From NCBI GenBank assembly GCA_027627225.1, contig CM051032.1, positions 60,379,137-60,443,136 on the forward strand: a stretch of DNA of 64,000 bases. Direction: 5' to 3'. The position numbers and the translations under genes were made by a program. Position 1 is the first letter of the stretch. Every line of letters starts with the position of its first letter. Below the pieces are notes generated by a model. The model did no database searches. It was given only the letters and a program-made list of their open reading frames with translations, and was not told the origin of the DNA. Source of the stretch: Congeria kusceri. Taxonomy: Eukaryota > Mollusca > Bivalvia > Myida > Dreissenidae. This document shows, piece by piece, positions 10,361 to 21,700 of this stretch.

Positions 10361-12118
10361 CAGTTGTTTGGGGTATTCCGGATCTTGGTTAGTTCCGGAT
10401 CAAAGCCAGTTAATAGCTTAAAATAATGTGGGTTTTTTTTATGTTGAAAGAGTAGTCTTTTCTACAGAGTTTAGATGTTTGTTTGATTACAAAACCCATG
10501 TTTGTTTGATTACAAAACCCACTCTTACGACATGGGTTTTCTACGAAACGTATTCTGACATGCGCACTTCGCCAAGAAAAAGTACGGGAAAATAATTGCG
10601 GACATTTGATCAGGGCCAAGTATATCGGTAAATATTGAATCACTGCATCATGTTTATACATCAAAATGTTCACAAACACGTCCTCTATCAAATCGTGCAA
10701 GCCAAAATACCACCAATTCCTTGTTATAACTACAGTATTCCATTAAACGAAACCCGGAAAGTGGTTAGTTTCGAATCACGTGACTCAATAATGGGGATTT
10801 ACTCAAACGTTTATGAGCTGTCAAACAGCTGACATTGTTATATTTTTCGGATGAAAGGGATAAGAAAATATATTTATCATACTGTAAACTATAACTTATA
10901 TGTGTATGTGGTGATTTTGGTTAATTTTCCTTTATATATTGTGGATTTATTCGTTTGTAATTACAGTTTGATGTAATATTTAGTTAAATATAGTGCAGTG
11001 ATAGTTTCAAAGATTTTAATGGTAGTCATCAAATTAACCATTCAGTGTGGATCGAATTTTTATGGTTCAAATTGCAAAATTATTCTGCTAGTTATATATA
11101 GACTGAATAAGAACATTAGTCACATCTGGACAAATATAATTCATACTAGGTTGTCAACTTGTATACAAGTTTGATAATTAAATGTGCTTATGTTGATCAG
11201 ATTCATGGCATACAATCTGTTAGGCTGTACACCAAATTGTTGCTGAATATCTAAATGCAATTAGTTATAAATTACAGAAATGGGGAAACCAAACCAACAT
11301 GTTCACCTGTAAACAAAGTAAACACAATGAAGAAGAGTTACAACAAAAGGTACCAAAGAAAATCACTCAGAGCAGTCCTAAAACAAAGGCCACTGTCAGA
11401 AACAAAACTTCAACTACCCCCAGTTTAATTTTCTTTATGGCACTTATACACCCAACTTACTATTTCAAAAGGGTATTTGCAATAGTTTGAAGGGTGTTTA
11501 CACAAATACCCCTCTTATCTGGAGCTCTGTGTGATGTGCAAAATTCAATGTTGGATTATATTGTGATTATTTTTAATTAATCTGTTGATTTGTAATCATC
11601 ATTAATCATGAACACAAGATGTACATGTTTTATTGTCATTTGTAATTTGAACCATAATAAAATGTTAAATAAAATGGTAAACACACTCTAGTTGATTTGT
11701 TATTATGGTAACTATATACGCCTTTGCCTTAAATTACCCTTGTGTGTGTCTACAGAGCATATAATCTGCAACATTAACTGAGCGTAGTATATGCCCAGCT
11801 GATATATTCAATGGGAAATGCTTGCAATATATTTAATTCAGCGATGTGTAACCATTTGTCCATATTCCCAAGATGTTTTGAGAATATCCCTGACGTGATC
11901 CGAAACTGCCGTAAATGATTCGGAAATGACCGAAAAGGTTATGTCACTTGACCGTGTAAAGAAGAACAAAATCCATGTACTTAGTACAAAAATCGTGTTT
12001 AGTTGAACAGGGGAAGGATTTATCTTTCTTTTGGTGTATATACATTAACTGTTACGATATATTTGAAAAAGTAACAAACACAAATCTCGTTAGTGATCCG
12101 GAATACCCCGAACAACTG
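10361..12118. mobile_element. Tc1/mariner-like non-autonomous element, 1.76 kb
   Basis: Terminal inverted repeats of about 24 bp: left CAGTTGTTTGGGGTATTCCG (10361) and right CGGAATACCCCGAACAACTG (ending 12118), with one mismatch. The element is flanked on both sides by TA (10359-10360 and 12119-12120), the target duplication of Tc1/mariner/pogo elements. No transposase frame is visible; the longest frames are under 100 residues. A 22-bp direct duplication (GTTTGTTTGATTACAAAACC) lies at about 10479-10522. Confidence 0.75.
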
Positions 12119-12139
12119 TACCATGCTTGCACAATCTGA

Positions 12140-12245
12140 AATAAAGGAAAGGCTAGAAAGATGCTTGGAAAGTTTGCTGTTTTATAATAGGACCCTATGG
12201 GAATTGGATTTACTGGTATCTAACCTTCATTACATGTATAAAACA
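12140..12245 (+). repeat. Dispersed repeat shared with 62742-62832
   Basis: About 90 bp here match the complement of 62742-62832 closely. Both copies stay open in the same frame, reading around TLWE and DLLVSNL. It could be the remnant of a transposon protein or simply a short repeat; I do not recognise the family. Confidence 0.6.
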
Positions 12246-12331
12246 TAAGTCGGCGATGTTAGCAATGCGAAAAATATAATTCTGAAACATTTTATTTTCA
12301 TTTCTTTTTATGGATCATATGTAGCTAATAT

Positions 12332-13078
12332 GGGACCCGCAAATTTTTTGCGGGTGCCCTATAGTATGTCTGTCCGTCCGTCCACATTTTTCATGTTTTT
12401 CTTTCATAACTTCAAAACCGTTTCAGCTATTAATTTGAATCTTCATGGGTGGATAGATCTCATTAAGGAGAAGTGCAATGCACAAGAACCATTACTCTGC
12501 ACTTCATGGTTCTGGAGTTATTGCCCTTTGTTAATTTTTCATACTTCGTTTTTGCCTGGAGCATAACTCTTCCACTATAAGACCCTTAGAGGTATTAACT
12601 TGAAACTTTATAGGTGGATAGATCTCATTGAGGAGAAGTGCAGTGCACAAGAACCGTTACTCTGCACCTCATAATTCTGGAGTTATTGCCCTTTGTTAAT
12701 TTGTAATTTTCAGGCGGAGTCAACTTTTGGTTTAAACTCTCTAACTTGAGAACGAATGGAAATATTTGAATGAAACTTCATCCATAGATACCTTATATCG
12801 AGACCTGGCTTGGGATTACATAGGGGTGGATGGGGTCACTTTCAAGGTTGCCGTTACAAAAAATACAAAAACGGTTTCCGCTCAATTACTCGAGAACGAA
12901 TTGAGCTATTGTAATTAAACTTCATACATAGATACCTTTTATCAAGACATCGCTTGGGATTGCATAGGGGGTGGGTGGGATCAAGGTCAAGGTCACCGTT
13001 ACTAAAAATAGAAAAACAGTTCCTCACCTTCAAACATGCTATCATTTGGGGCCCGCTGCCACTCCTGTGACAAAGCTC
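12332..13078 (+). repeat. Mollusc-type dispersed repeat with internal subrepeats
   Basis: Begins GGGACCCGCAAATTTTTTGC, followed by a GTCTGTCCGTCCGTCC stretch. Two similar segments of roughly 160-180 bp (AGATCTCATT, AGGAGAAGTGCA, TGGAGTTATTGCCCTTTG) follow, then more diverged units, ending GGGCCCGCTGCCACTCC. A related copy lies at about 51515-51990. No protein is encoded. Confidence 0.7.
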
Positions 13079-13451
13079 TAGTTAGAAGTTAGAACAGATT
13101 TGTTCCTGACATAGTTTAAATCATAGGCGCTTGGTTGTTTTACAAATAAAAATGATCCTATTCCCTATATTATAAATATATACAAGGTAGCTCACTCGCC
13201 ATTTTCTGTCGTAACAGAAGTTGATTGAGTCAGATTGACTGGTTATAATTGTAAGAAGTACCCGGTCCTAAATGCATGGGCTATATAAATTTCAGAAACC
13301 AAACATGTAATTTTATACATTGAAACCAGCCTCTTATCCGCCAATCGTCTTCCGTTACGATAGAAAATGGTGAGTATGCTACCTTAGGAATATATATATA
13401 TATATATATATATATATCTAGGACAAGGACTTTTAGATAAATATTGTAGTG
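13079..13451. other. Unassigned stretch with a TA microsatellite
   Basis: No gene seen. An uninterrupted (TA)n run of about 27 bp lies at 13391-13417. Confidence 0.5.
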
Positions 13452-13510
13452 TGGGTGGGTAAGAACCAGCCGCCTGGTTAGTTCAGATGGTAGAGCGTTG
13501 TGCTAGTGTT
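13452..13510 (+). mobile_element. SINE-like tRNA head, left half (split)
   Basis: CCTGGTTAGTTCAGATGGTA contains a tRNA A-box-like motif, but the B box is not next to it. It continues at 14733 after a 1.2-kb insertion. The uninterrupted relative at about 14870-14960 shows the original order. Confidence 0.65.
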
Positions 13511-14732
13511 AGGGTTTGCCCTGGCGATCGCCACTGTCGCCAAATTCGACAAAATCGCTAAAGTGGCGACAAATTTTCAAGTTTGGCAATTTTTCTGGGG
13601 CCTGTTCTTTGTCCGAATTATTTGCTATTGAAATGACGTATGCGTCATATTATCGTAAGCGGTCTTGCTGACTCAGTTAATCTCAAAAGTATCGTGATTG
13701 AATTAGCTGAAGTGTGCAACTGAATGCATATCGATAAGGTGATAACATGTGACTAATTTTATGGCCCAAGGCAATGAAGTGTGGCATTTTAATTGCATGT
13801 AGAACAGCATTTTCTTAATCGCCGATACTGGCAATTTACAGAAGTATGCCATGTTTGTAACAGATTTAGGACAAGATCAAACGATAATTAAATCATAACA
13901 TAGTAAGTATGCAGTGTTTTCAGCATGTACATTCATGTTTAAATAAGCAAAAGTTCGTAATTAAACCGTTTGTTACGACAATACGTATAAAATGTTGAAT
14001 TTGAAATTGAAATTCCACTTGTCAAATGGCCAGTTCAGACGTAAATACTCCTTGTAAAAAATGTTTGTTACATTCTGATGACGTCTGTTCTCCATCTAAA
14101 TTGCGCAAACTTCAAAATTCTCCAGTGAACAGAAAGACTGTTGGAACTTGGAATTCCCATTAATTCTTTTACATGTAATGAATATGTTTGCTTTTGGTCT
14201 ATGAACAAATTATATATTGAATTGCTATTAATTGATGTATTCTGTATATTTTCAGTTTTCCTTTCCTGTGTACCTTGCCTTGCCTAATTTGTGCCATTGT
14301 ATTTATATGCGTATGTTTATGTATTAATATCTTTATCATATTTATAAGTAAATAGTATCATGTATGCATTGCTAAATGTCTATTTAAAAAAAATATTGAT
14401 GATGTTAATACACATATTAATATTGCATTGCTTAAATATCGCTTGTTGCAACTATTACGAACCATGGACATATTTTACTGCATGTGTATATAAAATATGC
14501 TATGTTTTGTTAGATTATAAATTGAATGTTATTGAAATAAATTAATTTATTAGATGTATGGTGTTTTGTTTTGTAACTATTATATGTGAAGTTATATATA
14601 GTATAGTTATATATAGTATGCCACCCAAACGTCTCTAACTTAAAAATTACATGCGGCGCCTCAATGGCTCAAAGTTGTCAAATTTTTTGAAAAAAAATGG
14701 CAACAAGTTTTCAAAAGCCAGAGGGAACCCTG
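13511..14732. mobile_element. hAT-like non-autonomous transposon inside a SINE
   Basis: The insertion starts AGGGTTTGCCCTGGC and ends GCCAGAGGGAACCCTG, imperfect inverted repeats of the CAGGG...CCCTG type seen in hAT elements. The direct repeat AGTGTT flanks it (13505-13510 and 14733-14738); hAT elements usually leave 8 bp, so the class is tentative. A 45-codon frame starting at 14026 has two Cys pairs but no family I can name. No transposase core is present. Confidence 0.65.
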
Positions 14733-14860
14733 AGTGTTCCGGCAGTTGTGGGTTTGAGCCCCGCACCGGGCGCATTTTTCATCCATTACTTAAAAGGTGT
14801 CAGAAGTACAAGACAAGAGTGCCTGGAGTCGGCCTAAACGGTTAATGGGAGGAGGAGTGT
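14733..14860 (+). mobile_element. SINE-like tRNA head, right half (split)
   Basis: Contains the B-box-like GGGTTTGAGCCCC and continues the unit begun at 13452. Joined without the insertion, the two parts match 14870-14960. Confidence 0.65.
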
Positions 14861-14869
14861 AGTGTGCGT

Positions 14870-14960
14870 GGTTAAGAACTAGCCACCCGGTTGGTAGAGC
14901 ACTGTGTTAGTGTTCCGGCAGTCATGGGTTCGAGCCCCACACTGGGCGTACTTTTCCTCC
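14870..14960 (+). mobile_element. SINE-like tRNA head, uninterrupted copy
   Basis: GTTAAGAACTAGCCACCCGG to the B box GGGTTCGAGCCCC (about 14927), then CTGGGCGTAC. The A box is damaged, so it is not a functional tRNA gene. It lies in tandem with the split copy. Confidence 0.6.
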
Positions 14961-15571
14961 CAGGTTTACTTTAATTTGACCATATAAAAATAATGCCGTC
15001 TTTTTGAAAACCCGCGGACATTACCTACACATTTCTACCAGGTCTGAAATATTTTCAGTTACTTTCCAACATATTTTACATTTAAGTATTTTTTTTTAAA
15101 TTAAAGCCAATAATGTGGATTTCTCCATAACTTAAATGCTACATGATTTGTAATGACAATGACATGTTTACTAAACAAAAATAAGTATTTATGTAACTAT
15201 GTGCAGCGCTTTGTACATATTTAAATAAAACTGCCAGATGTCCACTTTGAAAAATATAGCATTTGTTCAGCAAACATAACTTCATGACACAGATATTTTC
15301 CAATAAAATAATACTAAAATTCCATCATTTTGTCACACAAAATGGCCCTAACGCTTATATTTCAATATTCCAGTTTCAGTCTGACAAAATATATTTTGGT
15401 CTGACAGCTTCTTCCAAGTTGTCACACTGAAAGTTTTTACATGCTTTCAAGGAGTCTGATACATGCATTTTTTCTAAATTTAAGGTATAAATACCGTATT
15501 TACCCTGTATGTTACTTAATTCTCATAATTCTAATTTGTTGAAATAATCTGTTCATGCAGCCTGATGCTTT
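14961..15571. other. Upstream of nardilysin, no promoter recognised
   Basis: AT-rich, without a recognisable core promoter. A candidate splice acceptor (TTCATGCAG) ends at 15560 and an in-frame TGA lies at 15563, so the first coding exon may be preceded by an untranslated exon outside what I can identify. Confidence 0.4.
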
Positions 15572-15729
15572 ATGTTCTGGCCAAGGCTGCTGGTAAGACA
15601 GACATCCAGGATAGTAAAGAAGCTTCCAGCAAAGCCACAAGTTTCCTGCATGCTGCAGGCTAGTGTCTCAACAATGAACGAAGACTTGCCAACTGTCACT
15701 AAATCACTGAATGACAAGAGGAATTACAG
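15572..15729 (+). CDS. NRDC: NRDC exon 1, start and presequence
   Basis: The first Met at 15572 follows an in-frame TGA at 15563. Residues 1-35 are rich in Arg, Lys, Ser and hydrophobics with no acid (MFWPRLLVRQTSRIVKKL), like a mitochondrial presequence; human NRDC also has such an N-terminus. A second Met at 15674 (MNEDLP) could start a cytosolic form. The donor GTATGC follows the split Arg codon at 15728-15729. Confidence 0.75.
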
Positions 15730-18700
15730 GTATGCTTGTTAAAAAATGTGAATCACCATGGAATTGTTATGAGTACTCAGTCAAAATTGGCTTTAGATGT
15801 ATGTTATACAGGGTTATATACAACGAGCGGGCACAAACCATCTAACACTCAAATACATGTGAGGCGTGTCATGGGAAAACCGGACTTAATGCATGTGCGT
15901 AAAGTGTCTTCCTGAATCAGCCTGTACAGTCCACACAGGCTAATCCGGGACAGCACTTTCCGCTTTTAAGGTATTTTCCATTTCAAGAATCTCTTGTAAA
16001 CATTAATCCACTGTAGGCGGAAAGTGCCATCCTGGATTAGCCTGTGCAGACTGCACAGGCTAATCTGGGACGACACTTTAGGAACATGCATTAAGGCCAG
16101 TTTTCCCACGACGCGCCTCATATATCCCGATTAGTTTTGGTGTAGAGGGTAAATGTACACTCGACCCAAAATTTATGGGGGCAAATGTATATTAATTCCA
16201 AAATTTATGGGGGTAAAATAAATATATTTCAGTCAGTAGTGTATAGTTAACTGCAAATTAATGCAACCTTAAATAATGTAGCAGAAGTTTTAAGAAAATA
16301 ATTCAATGTTTTAAAATAATAATTTCAACATATTCACACCTTTAACAGTTGGATATCATTAATCTGTCTGTTTTTTATCTCCATGTGTATGTAAACATTT
16401 GCAATTGTGTGCATAGATGTACACCCAGTATTATTTTGTGTGCATATCGTTAGATTTTGCATGCATTAATTAGACGTGTACGCACCTTATCTGGTTGTCT
16501 GTATTTGGTATAATATTCAGATCCATAACTGTAAATGTTTGTATGTTGTTAAATTTGCAATGTTATGTCAAATATGACGGAGATTTTTTTGGCTCAAAAA
16601 ATGTTCTTCTTTTTTCTAAATCAAGGTTTATAGTACTGGAGAATGGTCTCAGAACTCTGTTGATATCTGACCTAGATGGGGAGGAAGAACCCCCTCCGCG
16701 GAATGAGCATGATTTAGATAGTGAGTCAATGGAGACTTCTGCCTCCGGTAACGTCTTTTTAGTCATGATTTTTTCCTTCATAAAATATTAGTTTAATAAT
16801 AAATTTCACATTCTGAAAATATGATATAGGGAATTCAGTAGATTATGAAAAGCCAGGAGTAAAATAAACCCTGGCTTGAAATTATGAGGGGTCCGAATGA
16901 ACATATGAAGCGCGTCATGGGAAAACCGGACTTAAATGCATGTGCGTAAAGTGTCGTCCCTGATTAGCCTGTGCAGTCCGCACAGGCTAATCCGGGATGG
17001 CACTGTCCGCTTTTGTGGTATTTTCTGTTTCAAGGAAGTCTCTTCTAAACATAAATTCACTGTAGGCGGAAAGTGCCATCCCGGATTAACCTGTGCGGAC
17101 TGCACAGGCTAATCCGGGACGACACTTTACGCACATGCATTAAGACCGGTTTTCTCACGACGCGCCACATATCAGTGGTCAAAATCACAGAAATTTAGTT
17201 TTTTCATATTTGTTAAATGCTCTGCAATGGTATTTTTTAAATAAAGATTAAGAACTTGACAATTTAAAAAACAAAAACAAAAAAAAACACCATAAGTATG
17301 ATAACAATATGATTTTCTATGGTATTTTTTAAATAAAGGTTAAGAACATGACAATTTAAAAAACAAATACAAAAAAAACACACCATAAATTAGATAAAAA
17401 TATTATTTTTAAGTTGGCAAATGGAAAACAATTGCATCAAAATGATGCATGGCAGTTTTTTGCAGAAATCAAATTGCAATTTACTTAATTCAAAAAGCAG
17501 GAATCTGCATCTGTTGAGATTGATCTATTCAGATTGTTAGGGAATGGATTTCTAAATAAGGGGTACCACTATGATGTTCAACAAAGTTGTCTTAAGGTAG
17601 AAAGCCCCTAATGGGACTTTTTTCAGACCTTGACTTTCTTATTATCTTTGATCATTAAATCTACTATGAGACTTAACTGTGAAATATAAACAAAATCTAA
17701 CCACACGTTTTGACAAAAATGCGATTTTTGTTATAACCCCTCATTTTTCTACTTCAACCTAAAATTTTGATGGGGTACACTTACAAAAATGACTGACATA
17801 TTGTGAAAATGTATTTTATTTATTCCGGAATAGCTTTAATTTATACGTTAAAGATGTATCTTATGAAAAAGTATAACAAACATAAGTACTAAAGTTGACC
17901 AACAATACTTATGACATTAAATTTGGCTAAGCATATGGTAAAAAACAACAGATTTCATTACAGTAAAAGTACGCCTAACACCAATTTTTGTATTCTTTAA
18001 AACTTTTATTTCATAGTATGTCAAAATCAGTAATACCTAAATATAATATAACCGTATCTGAGAGGATAGAGGTATAAATTGACATAGGTTCACCAGAAAA
18101 ATCTCAAGGTATAACATTTGCAGTGAAGCAAAGCTGTTATAAAAAAAAAATTATGAAAATTATCCAACAGAACGACAAACTCGACGTCCCGCTCTCCACC
18201 CATCTCGACTGACTATTTTTCCAAGTTTTTGGTGTGAATGAATGTCATTTCACAGCAAGGAGCACGTATCTCCTTCACGCAGATATGTTTTTATATACGA
18301 ATAATTATGTTCAATAATACTAATACGCCTTGGACGTTTATTTATAACTATTTTAACTTCGTGTAAAGAAAGACACCAAACATATCACGAAAATGTCATG
18401 ATTAAATGTAAACAGAAATTCCCAACAATGACGTCATTTGAAGGTATTTCCTATGCCAGAGTACCTTGTTTTTCTTCAAACTACATTTTTACTTTCATAT
18501 TTTAACACAATAAGCATTTATTTCACACATTTAATTGAAAATGACTCAACATTCGAAAAGTAATGTTTTATTTCGCGAAAATAATTTCTGTTTCGGATCA
18601 GATCGATTAGATTTACGGTTAGTGGCGAATGGGCCGAAGTTAACCGATATTTCCCGAGTATTTCCAAAGTCATTAGGATCTTTCTACCTTAATTTTCTAA

Positions 18701-21700
18701 CCCCAAAACAACACAGTTTCTTCCAAACATACATTATTTAGCACAGTTCACAGCATTTCATTCACCATTAATGATATTTGCAAATTGTTTCAGTGGTGAA
18801 CATTCTTAATGAGAACTAATTTTAGGCAGTTGTAATTATTGTTTTCCTACTTGATGTAAATGTATAATATATTAGAAAAAAATGTATTGTAAAAAAATAT
18901 GAGGCATGAAGTGGGAAAACCCAGGCTTAATGCAAGTGCATAAGTGTCGTCCAGGATTAGCCTGTGCAGTCAGCATGGGCTAATCCAGGACAACACTTAC
19001 CGCTTTTATGTATTTTCTGTTTCAAGGAAGTCTCTTCTAAACATACATCCACTGTAGGCGGAAAATGTCATCCCGGATTAGCCTGTGCGGACTGCACAGG
19101 CTAATCTGAGATGACACTTTACCCAGATGAATGAAGCCCGGTTTTTTCAACGACACGCCGCATATGTATTTTAAAAAATATTGCGAACCAGTATGTAATC
19201 CAATAAGTTTCGTATTCGATATGATTATTGACATATTTGGAATGTTTTGTTTGACATATAATTAAATTTTTTTTTTTTTAAACAATGCAGGATTTATACA
19301 TTTTGATGTACATTTCAGAGAGTGAAGGAAGTGATGTGGATGAGGTTGACATGGAACATGAAGACCGAAAGGCTGCAGAGAAAATGGTCAGTATTCTAAA
19401 TCAGGGTTTAACATGTTAAAATGGCAAATTTGTCTTACTTTGTAGAAATCATACCCATAAATATTGTGCCTGAATAGACCATTTTTATAACCATTGCTTT
19501 ACTTGGTAATGCCAGAGTAAGCCCTGTGAAACTAACATGTGTATGTATGTTCAATGAAGTATATGCATGCATTTGTATGTAAACAGTTCTTAAAATTTGA
19601 ATGTTTTTGTACTTTATTAAGCCCAACACATTTAAAATATGATGCATTATTTTGATATTAATTTTTGTTTTTACTTCAATAAGTAGTTATTACTTTTCCT
19701 AGTCAGCCGCAGCCTTGTGTATTGGAGTTGGAAGTTTCTCTAATCCAGATGACATTCAGGGTTTTGCACACTTCCTTGAACACAGTATGTATCTACAAAT
19801 GTTTGGTCGACAAACCAGATATCAAACACTTAAGGGTTTCTATGGTAATTTCTTAAAATCAAATTTGCCAAAACAGCATGTTGAACAGGATTATAATAGT
19901 TCAATCATTTAATAACTCATCTGTAAAATTCCTTGAAATATTTGTAAAAACTGTCACCGGTCGTTGTCACCCCAGCAGACAAACCAAAATGGCGGCCGGT
20001 TACATAACCTGTGACCGTGAAATCCTAATGTCAAAACAAAGTCACATTACTTGTCACATGAATATTGCGTGACTTCGACCTGGAGGACAAAATATTTGTC
20101 TGCCATGACATTTTTGCCACTAGAAAAACACTTTTTCTGTGAAAAATGCAGTTGATGATGTTTGCATTAAAATGTAATAGTCAATTTCACCTAATGAATA
20201 CAAACAAACAAATGCAATCCTTTCACATTTTTTGGACGCATTTGTTTCAAATGAGATATCAAAATATGAGGCGCGTCGTGGGAAAACCGGGCTTAATCCA
20301 TGTGCGTAAAGTGTCGTCCCGGAATAGCATGTGCAGTCCGCACAGGCTAATCCGGGATGGCACTTTCCGCTTTTATGGTATTTTCTGTTTCATCATTAAT
20401 CCACTTTAGGCGGAAAGTGCCGTCCTGGATCTGCACAGGCTGATCGGGGACGACACTTTACGCACATGCATTAAGACTGGTTTTCCCACGACGTGCCTCA
20501 TATTCGTGCCAGTTGAAATTCCATGGGTTATGCCTGATAAGCATTTTGTGACGCGAAATGTACAACCTGATAGGTACCTGTAAACTGTACAAAGGTAGGT
20601 AACAATATTTAATTCTCAGAACAAAATTGTCATATAAAGTTCTCATTTGGATAATTATGTTATTACATGTGATGAACATATTTCAAAGCCGTTGAATGTT
20701 AATATAGTTCTTTAACAATCGGTGCATGAAGGCAGATTTTTAGACTGCTTAGTAATGAAAAAATATATGAGGCGTATCGTGGACAAAACTGGCTTAATGC
20801 ATGTGCGTAAAGTGTCATCCCGGATTAGCCTGTGCAGTTCACACAGGCTAATCTGGAACAACACTTTATACTTACAGTGGGTTTATGTTTGAAAGAGACT
20901 TCCTTGAAACAGAAAATACCACAAAAGCCTGTGTTGACTGCACAGGCTGATCCAGGATGACACTTTACGCACGTGCATTAAGCGCGGTTTTCCCACAACA
21001 CGCCTCATAATATTTTTTAATTCAAAAGGGGAGCCAATAACAATGTTATTCCATTCACAGTGATTCCAGTTACTACCACACACAAGGTGTACATTACCTG
21101 GCCTCTACCGCCAACTCAGCATTTATACAGGTAAGTTTACTGGCGAAGTACATAAATCCGGACACTGTTGCGCTGGTTTTTGGACGATTTCTCTGGATAA
21201 TTGCATCAAATTAAAATAAAATGTTAAACATAATAAGTAGGGTTCAATCTAAAGCTTTGTTCAAAATCTTAGCAGAAACTGCTTTTTTAAAGTAACTGAA
21301 TGGTGTGTTTAAAAAAGGCCTGTAACACATATCGAAATACGAATGAAGAGTACCTAAATCTGGACACTTTAATTATTTTTTTTTAATTTAATATAAAAAA
21401 ATAACACTTAACATGAAACTACACCTTGTTTGTGAGATTTCTTGTGTTTCTTCTTTTGATTACTTTGTTCTGGTGTTAACTTGCAAAATTGTCTCTCTAA
21501 AGCTTAATTTATCGGAGATACTGTTTTGATTTTAATGCCCCGCGTGCAAATGTTTATAATTGACAGGACGAAAAAACAATAGTGAGTAAATGCATAAATA
21601 TTCTATCGCTGCTTCCTTTTGAACTAGACATACGTTGCTGAGACAGGGGTGTGTGTCAATCGATACCATAGAATTAATGGTCTTGGTCATACAAACGCAT

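Noticed and set aside
14026..14163. Small frame MASSDVNTPCKKCLLHSDD in the hAT-like element
   Set aside because: Has paired Cys and ends in a stop, but no family, no splice support and no second copy; left as part of the transposon.
15674..15676. Met at 15674 as the sole start of nardilysin
   Set aside because: The frame is open upstream to another Met at 15572 with a presequence-like stretch; kept only as a possible second start.
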